41,304 nucleotides of DNA. It comes from CAWEFA01 sp963851385. GTDB taxonomy: Bacteria; Bacteroidota; Bacteroidia; Bacteroidales; DTGW01. Numbering within the stretch: the first letter of the stretch is position 1; each line of letters begins with the position of its first letter. Shown piece by piece: positions 33,363 through 40,412 of this stretch. The stretch is taken from the NCBI GenBank assembly GCA_963851385.1, contig CAWKPE010000023.1, positions 1-41,304 of the forward strand, read 5' to 3'. Under the pieces are notes generated by a model that was not told the origin of the DNA, did not search any database, and worked only from the letters and a program-made list of their open reading frames with translations. The position numbers were made by a program, and so were the translations under genes.

Positions 33363-33393
33363 AACTTTAAACTTTAAACTTTGAACCTTAAAC
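33363..33393. repeat. Heptamer tandem repeat AACTTTA
   Basis: Four consecutive 7-base units (AACTTTA, AACTTTA, AACTTTG, AACCTTA) plus a partial fifth abut the dnaB stop codon, in the 97-base gap between two convergent genes. Confidence 0.6.
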
Positions 33394-34917
33394 TCAGAAA
33401 GGAGCTTCATCATCAAAGCCTTTGTTGGCGCCTAAGTTAGAACCAAAATCCTGTTCTTTGTCCTGGTTCATTCTGGAACCCAAAGTTATTACCGGTTTAA
33501 TATCTATATTATCATCAAGAGTTTCCAGTTCTTCGTAATCAACGAACTTTGCTATCGTATCTCTGAAGCGTAATTTAATATCACCGATTGGACCATTTCT
33601 GTGCTTGGCAACAATTATTTCAGCCATTCCTATTGTTGAGCGACCTTCATCATCTTCGAGGATGCCATATTTTTCAGGTCTGTGAATAAAGCAAACAACG
33701 TCAGCATCTTGTTCGATGGCACCGGATTCTCGTAAGTCCGATAGTTGTGGACGTTTATTACCGGTTCGCATTTCAACAGAGCGATTCAACTGTGAAAGTG
33801 CAATTACTGGAACATCAAGTTCTTTGGATATGCTTTTTAATGATCGTGAAATTATGCTGACTTCCTGTTCCCTGTTACCTTTTATTTCTGGAGGTCCGGT
33901 CATCAATTGAAGGTAATCAATGATTACAGCTTGAATATCATGCTGTTTTTTTAAGCGGCGACATTTAGCACGCAATTCAAATATTGAAATTGCAGGTGTG
34001 TCATCAATAAATAATGGTGCACTTTCTAATGGTTTGATCATGGAATCGAGTTGCTTCCATTCCTCATTGTTGAGTTTGCCATTGCGGATTCTCTCAGATG
34101 GTAATTCGGATTCGCAGGAAATTAGTCTGTTTACCAACTGTAAGGATGACATTTCAAGTGAAAAGACAGCAACAGGTTTCCTGTGGTCAATAGCTATGTT
34201 ACGTGCCATGGAAAGCACAAATGCAGTTTTACCCATTGAAGGCCGTGCAGCAATGATAATAAGATCGGAACGTTGCCAGCCTGAAGTAATCCTGTCAAGT
34301 TTGGTAAATCCTGACGGAATACCGCTTAAATGATCTTTCCGCTTGCTTGCTTCTTCTATTTGTTTAATAGCATCCTGTATGAGCAGGTTAATTTTTATAA
34401 TTTCTTTTTTGATATTGCCTTGTGCAATCTCGAAGAGCTGACTTTCTGAATAATCGAGTAAATCATTTATATCAAGGCTTTCGTCGTACGATTTTGTTTG
34501 AATATCGGAAGTAACCCTGATCAATTCACGCTGTATATATTTTTGTTGAATAATGCGTGCATGAAATTCGATATTTGCAGCTGATGCAACGCGACTGGTA
34601 AGCTGTGAAATATAATAAGGACCGCCAACTTCTTCAAGTTGTTTATTTTTTTTAAGTTCTTCGGTTACCGTAAGGATATCTATTGGCCGTTCATTAGTAG
34701 ATAAATCTATTATTGCCCTGAAGATTTTTTGATGAGCATCTTTATAAAAACTATCAGGTTTTAGAATGTCAATTACAGCTATCACCGCATCTTTCTCAAG
34801 CATAATGGCACCTAAAACAGCTTCTTCCAATTCAACTGCCTGGGGTGGCATTTTCCCAATATCCATTGATATTGCCTCGCTTTTATTATTATATTTCGAA
34901 GAAGTTTTTGTAGACAT
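33394..34917 (-). CDS. dnaB: Replicative DNA helicase DnaB
   Basis: A 507-residue hexameric 5'-3' helicase of the replication fork. The N-terminal primase-interacting domain covers about residues 25-125 (PPQAVELEEAVLGAIMLE). A linker follows, then the RecA-like domain with Walker A ARPSMGKT at 224-231, VFSLEMSSLQLVNRL, Walker B AVIIDYLQLM and SQLNRSVEMR, and SDLRESGAIEQDAD. There is no intein. The last residues, GFDDEAPF, resemble the acidic-aromatic tip of SSB. It is preceded by a -7 element nine bases from ATG 34917 and then by a strong terminator that isolates it from the efflux locus. Confidence 0.97.
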   Translation of the reverse strand: MSTKTSSKYNNKSEAISMDIGKMPPQAVELEEAVLGAIMLEKDAVIAVIDILKPDSFYKDAHQKIFRAIIDLSTNERPIDILTVTEELKKNKQLEEVGGPYYISQLTSRVASAANIEFHARIIQQKYIQRELIRVTSDIQTKSYDESLDINDLLDYSESQLFEIAQGNIKKEIIKINLLIQDAIKQIEEASKRKDHLSGIPSGFTKLDRITSGWQRSDLIIIAARPSMGKTAFVLSMARNIAIDHRKPVAVFSLEMSSLQLVNRLISCESELPSERIRNGKLNNEEWKQLDSMIKPLESAPLFIDDTPAISIFELRAKCRRLKKQHDIQAVIIDYLQLMTGPPEIKGNREQEVSIISRSLKSISKELDVPVIALSQLNRSVEMRTGNKRPQLSDLRESGAIEQDADVVCFIHRPEKYGILEDDEGRSTIGMAEIIVAKHRNGPIGDIKLRFRDTIAKFVDYEELETLDDNIDIKPVITLGSRMNQDKEQDFGSNLGANKGFDDEAPF

Positions 34918-34933
34918 AATTTCGCATTTGGTT

Positions 34934-34941
34934 CAAAGTTA
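34934..34941 (-). promoter_or_regulatory. Promoter -7 element for dnaB
   Basis: The minus strand reads TAACTTTG, a perfect TAnnTTTG, predicting a start near 34926 and a leader of about nine bases. No TTG stands at the -33 position. Confidence 0.45.
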
Positions 34942-35002
34942 GAAAAAACTATTTTCCGAAATCACTTCCTATTAAAAACAATTTTTCAACAATATTAAAA
35001 AG

Positions 35003-35042
35003 AAACAGCCGGATAAGGATTGCCCAGTTTCCGGCTGTTTTT
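35003..35042. terminator. Bidirectional terminator between the efflux locus and dnaB
   Basis: AAACAGCCGG (35003-35012) and CCGGCTGTTT (35031-35040) form a perfect 10-bp stem. T runs follow on the plus strand, and on the minus strand the stem is followed by CTTTTT. For minus-strand transcripts it stops read-through from the efflux locus before dnaB. Confidence 0.85.
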
Positions 35043-35112
35043 CTGACAATATTTAATTTCGAATCTGGCTGATTGATTTATTTACGATGGATTTTAATAT
35101 GTGGTACTTAAT

Positions 35113-35331
35113 ATTAATTAACGTGAGTTCGATATATGATTTATTGTACAACAATTAGTTGTATTTTTTTCTTAGTGAATCTTAGTGATTTTGTGTCTTG
35201 GTGGCAAAATTTTTCAGAAGAAATGCCACAAAGTCACAAAGACTCAAAGAAAACACAAAGTAGACTATTGTTATATGTCTATCCATCAATAAATTATATT
35301 TTATCTGTTACATCGAACTCACGTTAATTAA
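35113..35331. mobile_element. MITE-like element with 20-bp perfect terminal inverted repeats
   Basis: TTAATTAACGTGAGTTCGAT at 35114-35133 returns as its exact reverse complement at 35312-35331. The 6-base sequence CTTAAT borders the element on both sides (35107-35112 and 35332-35337), as a target duplication would. Inside, imperfect inverted arms centred on GTGGCA (35201-35206) and TGCCAC (35224-35229) include tracts such as CACAAAGTCACAAAGACTC. No transposase is encoded; a 63-codon frame inside is a by-product of the palindrome. It lies in the 658-base gap between dnaB and the efflux locus. Confidence 0.65.
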
Positions 35332-35376
35332 CTTAATCGTAAACTTAAAATAATAAGTAAGATGATACTCTTAATA

Positions 35377-35526
35377 TTATTTTCTATTGATTATAATAAT
35401 CGAACCTATCATGCAAATTAAAAATACCGGACTTATAATTATTATTGAATGTGTATTTTTAATCATAATAATTGTTGTAATATAGGCAATTATCCATAGT
35501 ACTACTATGCTTATAATCTTTTTCAT
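35377..35526 (-). CDS. Candidate 49-residue membrane protein
   Basis: A short frame from ATG 35526 to TAA 35377. It begins MKKIISIVVLWIIAYITTII, then MIKNTHS, then IIIISPVFLICMIGSIIII, and ends NRK. This gives two hydrophobic helices with a short loop and positive charges at both ends, as expected for a tiny two-helix membrane protein with both ends in the cytoplasm. It begins 49 bases after the adaptor gene stop on the same strand, so it would be the last gene of the efflux unit. AT-rich DNA can give hydrophobic frames by chance, and I recognise no family. Confidence 0.45.
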   Translation of the reverse strand: MKKIISIVVLWIIAYITTIIMIKNTHSIIIISPVFLICMIGSIIIINRK

Positions 35527-35575
35527 AATTTTTGAGGTTTCGTGTTCAAATTAAAATTTTAGAAAACAAATCGTA

Positions 35576-36667
35576 TTATTGTTTTGTTATTTCTGTACCC
35601 TTGACTTTATCGGTCTTTGTAAGGCCAGAAACAATTTCTATATTTATTCCATCGGAGAGACCAACTTTAATCTGGCGTTTTTCAAATTCCTGAGGTTTCT
35701 TTTCAACATCAATGAATGCTGTATCACCCTGAAATTTTATCAAACTTTCCTGTAGCGCAAGCACGCTGTCACGACGATCAAGAACTATATCTGCGTTGGC
35801 GCTATAACCCGAACGGATAAATGAAGTATTTTTAAGTTTGACTTTAGCTTTTATTTCAAACTGAATTGCTCCATTTTCAGCTTCACCTTTCGGAGAAATA
35901 TATTCCAGCTCTGCATCGAATTTATCACTTTCTATAGCACCGATTGTAAGAATTAATTTCATACCGGGTTTCAATTTTCCTACTTCAGTTTCATCAACTT
36001 TACCTTTAAAAATCATTTCTCCCATGTCAGCAACAAATGCGATTGTTGTTCCCGGATTAAAATTATTTGCTTCGATAACTGAGTTACCTTCTTCAATAGG
36101 AACATTTAGTACCATTCCATCAATAGTTGACCGGATAAGCGTATTGGTTGTAGTTCCCATCTTTTTATTGACACCGTCACGAATCAGTTGCAGATTGCTT
36201 TCAGCTGATTCAAGTTCTTCATTTGCATTGTCATAAGTGACTTTGTATCGCTGAAAGTCAGCCAAAGGTATTACACCCTGTTCGTAAACTTTTTTTTGGC
36301 GTTCATAAACAGTTTTTGCGTCCTGCAAGTTTATATTCGCTTTATTTAACCTGGATTCTGCTTCGTTTAAAGCCACCATGTTTGGAATGATTCTAACCTT
36401 GGCAATTAAATCGCCGGTATGTACCATCTTACCAGGTTCAATGTATATTTTGTCAACTATGCCTGACACCTGTGGTTTAATTTCAATTTCTTTACGAGGA
36501 ACAATTGAACCAGTTGCAACGGTTTTCTTAATAATATTTGTGACAAATGGACTTTTTGTTTCATAAATAATCGGTGATTTCTTATTTTTACTATATAGGT
36601 AATAAAATAAGTAAATCATTCCTAATGCCAGAAATCCAAAAAATATAAACCAACCAATCTTTTTCAT
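35576..36667 (-). CDS. Efflux periplasmic adaptor subunit (HlyD/MacA-like), copy B
   Basis: A 363-residue membrane-fusion protein. The N-terminal anchor is WFIFFGFLALGMIYLFYYLY. The split lipoyl domain begins with EIKPQVSGIVDKIYIEPGK and closes with GMVLNVPIEEGNSVIEANNF. Between the halves is an alpha hairpin (about residues 95-150, LNEAESRLNKANINLQDAKT). Beta-barrel and membrane-proximal domains follow (ILTIGAIESDKFDAELEYIS, SGYSANADIVLDRRDSVLAL). It links an inner-membrane ABC permease to an outer-membrane channel. It is closely similar to the adaptor at 40413, so it is a paralogue. It lies 26 bases after permease B. Confidence 0.9.
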   Translation of the reverse strand: MKKIGWFIFFGFLALGMIYLFYYLYSKNKKSPIIYETKSPFVTNIIKKTVATGSIVPRKEIEIKPQVSGIVDKIYIEPGKMVHTGDLIAKVRIIPNMVALNEAESRLNKANINLQDAKTVYERQKKVYEQGVIPLADFQRYKVTYDNANEELESAESNLQLIRDGVNKKMGTTTNTLIRSTIDGMVLNVPIEEGNSVIEANNFNPGTTIAFVADMGEMIFKGKVDETEVGKLKPGMKLILTIGAIESDKFDAELEYISPKGEAENGAIQFEIKAKVKLKNTSFIRSGYSANADIVLDRRDSVLALQESLIKFQGDTAFIDVEKKPQEFEKRQIKVGLSDGINIEIVSGLTKTDKVKGTEITKQ

Positions 36668-36693
36668 ACGATATTATTTTTTAAAATTTTAAA

Positions 36694-37107
36694 TTATAAT
36701 TCAGTTCTTAATGCATCTACAGGTTTTATTTTTATTGCCCTGCGAGCAGGTATGAAACCTGCAAAAGTTCCGGAAATTATTAGCAAAATTAAAGCGCTAA
36801 CGACTGTTCTGACATTTATTTCGGGATGTAAAAATACTGCTTTGTCAGGTGGAATATTTGCGAGTAACAGACTTACTCCCTGAATAATTAACACACCGAA
36901 TATCAAACCAATGATCCCAGCAACAAATGTAAGAAAAACGGATTCAAGTATTATCTGTCCAATAATTTTAACCGGCGTTGCGCCTATAGCTCTCTGAACA
37001 CCTATTTCTTTCGTTCGTTCTTTAATAACTACAAGCATGATATTACTTATACCTATTACCCCTGCTATTAAAGTAAGTGTGCCGACAAACCATGTAAGAA
37101 AATTCAT
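36694..37107 (-). CDS. MacB-type ABC permease B, C-terminal FtsX domain (after indels)
   Basis: The last 137 residues of a MacB-like permease: FVGTLTLIAGVIGISNIMLV, then IKERTKEIGVQRAIGATP, a helix pair, and the closing motif GFIPARRAIKIKPVDALRTE. It contains the three C-terminal transmembrane helices of the FtsX/MacB fold. It is in the same frame as the upstream piece (37177-37950). The 23 codons between them contain in-frame stops, but shifting frame restores SPDDNLALEV and NNIEEQFKNGNRVFVG. An extra base near 37193 and a missing base near 37154 explain this. The joined gene is about 418 residues. Confidence 0.85.
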   Translation of the reverse strand: MNFLTWFVGTLTLIAGVIGISNIMLVVIKERTKEIGVQRAIGATPVKIIGQIILESVFLTFVAGIIGLIFGVLIIQGVSLLLANIPPDKAVFLHPEINVRTVVSALILLIISGTFAGFIPARRAIKIKPVDALRTEL

Positions 37108-37176
37108 TCCTACAAAAACCCTGTTCCCATTTTTGAATTGTTCTTCTATATTATTACTTCCAAAGCCAGGTTATCG

Positions 37177-37950
37177 TCAGGTGATACATATGCCTTGCGC
37201 AAGTAAGGCCCGTACTTTTTTTTCAACAAATGCTACGGAATATTGAGGCTTTGCTGTTATTGAATAATAACGGACAATATTTCCCAGGTTATAAGTTTTT
37301 TGTAATGTTGTAAAAGGCATAAATACCGATTCATTTTGATAATCGGCCCATCCCTGAGTATGTTTTGATCTGAAAACCCCAACAACCTGGAAATACACTC
37401 CCTGTATTTGTATATATTGACCAATGGGGTCTTCACTAGGGTCAAATAAAGATTCTTTAACTCTTTTGCCAATGACAACAACTTTTCTTTTATCCTTAAT
37501 ATCTAAGTTATTCAGAAAGCGCCCATGATTTAAATTAACAGGATCAATTTTGTTATATACGGGATAATCGCCATTAATATTAAAAGCCCCGGTATTTTTT
37601 CCCTTCACAAATAAATTATTGCCACGAGGAGGATAAATACGTGGAGCTACTATCTCAATTTCAGAAACATAATCTTTCAAAGCTTTGGTGTCATCATTCG
37701 TAAATTCCCAGCTTCTGTCTTTAGGAAATCCTTTATATGGAATAGTTGTATTTTGAGGCCAGATAAAAAGGCTGTTTGTAGCAAAATCGCCCATTATTAA
37801 ATTCATTCCGTTACTAAGCCCCTTTGCTGAACCAAGCATAATGACCAGCATTAAAATACCCCAAAATACACCAAAAGCCGTCAGGATTGTTCTGAATTTA
37901 TTTTTAGCAAGTGTATTTAAAATTTCTTGCCAGCTGTCCCTATCAAACAT
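37177..37950 (-). CDS. MacB-type ABC permease B, N-terminal and periplasmic part
   Basis: A 257-residue open frame. The first helix (WQEILNTLAKNKFRTILTAF, GVFWGILMLVIMLGSAKGL) is followed by the MacB periplasmic core domain: SNGMNLIMGDFATNSLFIW, TKALKDYVSEIEIVAPRIYP, and KRKVVVIGKRVKESLFDPSE. It stops early at VEKKVRALLAQ because of an extra base near 37193. The family is not a drug pore; it uses cytoplasmic ATP hydrolysis to drive periplasmic motion for export of macrolides, peptides or lipoprotein-like cargo. It lacks a fused ATPase and would use the ATPase at 39380-40075. Confidence 0.87.
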   Translation of the reverse strand: MFDRDSWQEILNTLAKNKFRTILTAFGVFWGILMLVIMLGSAKGLSNGMNLIMGDFATNSLFIWPQNTTIPYKGFPKDRSWEFTNDDTKALKDYVSEIEIVAPRIYPPRGNNLFVKGKNTGAFNINGDYPVYNKIDPVNLNHGRFLNNLDIKDKRKVVVIGKRVKESLFDPSEDPIGQYIQIQGVYFQVVGVFRSKHTQGWADYQNESVFMPFTTLQKTYNLGNIVRYYSITAKPQYSVAFVEKKVRALLAQGICIT

Positions 37951-38155
37951 AGTTTTTGTTTTTAAAGTTAAGGATACACAATCCTTAAAAAATTGAAAAT
38001 ATGAATATCGAACAAGGAATTATAAAATTCGAAGTATTGAATTACTTCATCCCAAGCATCGGGTATTCGTCATTCGGAATTCCTGTTGTTAATCTATTTT
38101 TTATATATGTCAATTCCAATTTCCCATCTGGAGATTTAGGAGTCTTTTTAGATTT

Positions 38156-38752
38156 TTACTCATCTCGTAAAGCTTCAACAGGTTTAATTTTGGCAGCTTT
38201 AGAAGCTGGAAATAATCCAGCAATAGCTCCTGCAATAATCAGGATAATTGTTGCCGTAATTGCCAGGTTAATGTTTACTTGCGGATTTCTCATGAAATCT
38301 ACCGGTGGAAATTTTGCATTGAAAAGTTCAATTAGGCCAATACCTAGAACCAAACCAATATATCCCGCCAGGGTTGTAATAAAAATTGACTCTTGCAAAA
38401 TCAAGCCAATGATTGACCAGGGTCTAGCTCCAATGGCTTTTCTTACACCAATCTCTTTAGTTCTTTCCTTAACAACAATCATCATAATATTACTAATACC
38501 TACAATACCAGCAATAATAGTCATTATACCGATAATCCATATAAATAATTTAATACCAAAAATTATCTGTGAGGCTTGTTGAAATGATTCCAACGCATTA
38601 CCTATATAAAGTGCCCTTTCATCTTTTGGGTCAAAAGTGTGGGCATTGCCTATAGTTGTTCTTACAATTTTTTCCATATCTTTACTTTGCTGCACCGTAG
38701 CATTCTCATTTAAGGTAAGTGAAAGCATATGAATGAAGCGGCTTCCGTACAT
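38156..38752 (-). CDS. MacB-type ABC permease A, C-terminal part
   Basis: This frame carries the end of the periplasmic domain (GSRFIHMLSLTLNENATVQQ, DPKDERALYIGNALESFQQA) and the three C-terminal helices with VKERTKEIGVRKAIGARPWS and LFPASKAAKIKPVEALRDE. Upstream family sequence in this frame (NGFPIEVVGVFEDIDDWDNN) begins at about 38850, before the first ATG, so this is not an independent gene but the continuation of 38710-39387 after a one-base loss. A 200-base gap with no gene separates it from permease B. Confidence 0.85.
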   Translation of the reverse strand: MYGSRFIHMLSLTLNENATVQQSKDMEKIVRTTIGNAHTFDPKDERALYIGNALESFQQASQIIFGIKLFIWIIGIMTIIAGIVGISNIMMIVVKERTKEIGVRKAIGARPWSIIGLILQESIFITTLAGYIGLVLGIGLIELFNAKFPPVDFMRNPQVNINLAITATIILIIAGAIAGLFPASKAAKIKPVEALRDE

Positions 38753-39387
38753 TTTTTGTGCAGTCGTAACCGGGATATAAATACATCTATTATTATCCCA
38801 ATCGTCAATATCTTCAAATACACCAACAACTTCAATTGGAAAACCATTTGCCTGATATATTGTCCAATAGGATTCTTATCTTTAAATAAAGCTTTTCGGA
38901 CATCAGTGCTGATTACTGCAACTTTCCTTGTATCTTTAATATCAATATCATTAATATACCGGCCATCTTTCATTACTATATTTTCAATTATAAGATAATC
39001 CGGATAAACTGTTCGAATTTCAAACGGGCCATATTCTTTTCCATAACTTACAATGTTATTGCCGGGAATCCGAAACCTTGATGAAATGTATTTAATAAGC
39101 TTATTACTCGATTTTACATTTTTATAATCGTCGTTATCTAATTGGATGTAGCGGCCGGCTTTAAGGCCTTTATAATTGATATTGGTCTCCCCACCAAAAA
39201 TCCAAAGGCTGTTTATTTGTGAACTACGGAAGCTATATAAAACACCATTTTCAATTCCTTTTCCGGCACCTAATAAAATTATGAGCATAAATATTCCCCA
39301 TGCAACACTAAAACCTGTAAGAAAAGTTCTTAACCTGTTTTTCTGAATTGTGTTAAGAATTTCCTGCCATTTGTCAATGTCAAACAT
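38710..39387 (-). CDS. MacB-type ABC permease A, N-terminal part, frameshifted
   Basis: A 225-residue open frame overlapping the ATPase gene by eight bases, a sign of translational coupling. It shows the first helix (NTIQKNRLRTFLTGFSVAWG, IFMLIILLGAGKGIENG) and MacB core sequence (SRFRIPGNNIVSYGKEYGPF, DTRKVAVISTDVRKALFKDK). After NPIGQYI the frame leaves family sequence. A base is missing near 38854-38855; restoring it gives QYI-QANGFPIEVVGVFED and joins the frame ending at 38156 into a protein of about 410 residues. It is a paralogue of permease B in fold and layout. Confidence 0.87.
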   Translation of the reverse strand: MFDIDKWQEILNTIQKNRLRTFLTGFSVAWGIFMLIILLGAGKGIENGVLYSFRSSQINSLWIFGGETNINYKGLKAGRYIQLDNDDYKNVKSSNKLIKYISSRFRIPGNNIVSYGKEYGPFEIRTVYPDYLIIENIVMKDGRYINDIDIKDTRKVAVISTDVRKALFKDKNPIGQYIRQMVFQLKLLVYLKILTIGIIIDVFISRLRLHKKCTEAASFICFHLP

Positions 39388-40075
39388 AAGCTGCTACTTT
39401 TACTTTATCAAAACTTCTTTCTATGATTCCATCCTTAATTTGAATTTTACGTTGTGTTCTATTGGCAATATCCTGTTCATGTGTAACAATAACTACTGTC
39501 ATACCCGAACGGTTAACTGCCTGTAAAATATCCATGACCTCCTGAGAAGTAACTGAATCAAGTGCACCAGTCGGTTCATCAGCCAGAATGACCCTGGGAT
39601 TGGAAATTAATGCACGGGCAATTGCCAGTCGCTGCTTCTGTCCACCGCTTAATTCATTAGGCAGATGATCTGCCCATTCTTTCAGACCCATTTTTTCCAG
39701 ATATTCCATTGCCAAATAATTACGTTTCTTCCGGTTTACTTTTTTATAATATAAAGGTAATGCAACATTTTCAAGTGCATTTTTATAAGAAATAAGATTA
39801 AAACTTTGAAATACAAATCCAAGAAGCTCATTACGGTACCAGGCTGCCTGAGTTTCATTCAGGCTCATAATTAATTTTCCATCCAGATAATACTCTCCTT
39901 TGTCATAATTATCAAGAATCCCAATTATATTTAATAAAGTTGATTTACCTGATCCTGAAGCTCCCATGATAGAAACCATTTCACCCTTTTCTATATTTAA
40001 ATTAACTCCTTTTAAAACATGGAGACTATTCGAGCCTGTCACATAAGACTTGTGAATACTTTTAATGTTGATCAT
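39380..40075 (-). CDS. ABC transporter ATPase (MacB/LolD type)
   Basis: A 231-residue cytoplasmic ATPase. Walker A GASGSGKST is at residues 38-46, Q-loop FVFQSFNLI at about 87-95, signature LSGGQKQ at 142-148, Walker B VILADE at 162-167 followed by PTGALDS, and the switch His in VIVTHEQD. The family (LolD/MacB/FtsE branch) works with FtsX-fold permeases. It is the only ATPase in the locus, so it must serve permease A, permease B, or a heterodimer of both. Stop and permease A start overlap by eight bases. A -7 element and TTCGGA repeats lie upstream. Confidence 0.93.
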   Translation of the reverse strand: MINIKSIHKSYVTGSNSLHVLKGVNLNIEKGEMVSIMGASGSGKSTLLNIIGILDNYDKGEYYLDGKLIMSLNETQAAWYRNELLGFVFQSFNLISYKNALENVALPLYYKKVNRKKRNYLAMEYLEKMGLKEWADHLPNELSGGQKQRLAIARALISNPRVILADEPTGALDSVTSQEVMDILQAVNRSGMTVVIVTHEQDIANRTQRKIQIKDGIIERSFDKVKVAAYV

Positions 40076-40157
40076 AACTCAATTTTTATAAATAAATTTT
40101 CAACTCTCGTGCCATCAGATATAATTTCCTTACTATTAATTATTTATAATTTGGTTG

Positions 40158-40218
40158 CAAAATTATTTTCTTCACTTTACTGTTCGGATTGAAACAACCG
40201 GTGTTCGCATTCGGACTA
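40158..40218 (-). promoter_or_regulatory. Putative promoter and activator site of the ABC ATPase
   Basis: The minus strand has TAATTTTG (40158-40165), a TAnnTTTG match, about 83 bases before the ATPase start. No TTG stands at -33. Instead the upstream 40181-40218 holds TGTTCGGATT and TGTTCGCATTCGGAC, a repeated TTCGGA-type motif that may bind an activator. The rest of the 337-base gap 40076-40412 shows no gene. Confidence 0.35.
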
Positions 40219-40412
40219 TATCCTATAAAAAGTGTACTTTTATTTTTGTAAAAAAAAGGACAAAAAAAATGATAGCTTGAACTCGCTTCATTTCGTAACT
40301 TGAATACGTTAAAACAACACAGCATCAAACCAGGAATTGCCAATAAATACTTTTTGACTCATCTATTAACTTAATATTGTACGAAGTAAAAATAGAGATG
40401 CCAATATCTATT

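Noticed and set aside
35136..35327. A 63-codon plus-strand frame.
   Set aside because: It lies wholly inside the inverted-repeat element and reads through its palindromic arms; composition is not protein-like.
37951..38155. A small gene between the two permeases.
   Set aside because: No frame has a convincing start and composition; TCGAACAAGGAATT and CCCAAGCATCGGG look like remnants of dispersed intergenic repeats, but I cannot define them.
38001..38582. A 193-codon plus-strand frame.
   Set aside because: It is antisense to the conserved FtsX domain of permease A; the minus-strand protein has clear family motifs.
40150..40185. A sigma-54 promoter for the efflux ATPase, suggested by TTTTGCA.
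   Set aside because: The -24 GG is absent at the required 10-base spacing; a TAnnTTTG element overlaps the site instead.
40140..40343. A 67-codon minus-strand frame upstream of the ABC ATPase.
   Set aside because: It overlaps the -7 element and TTCGGA repeats, has irregular composition, and no recognisable features.
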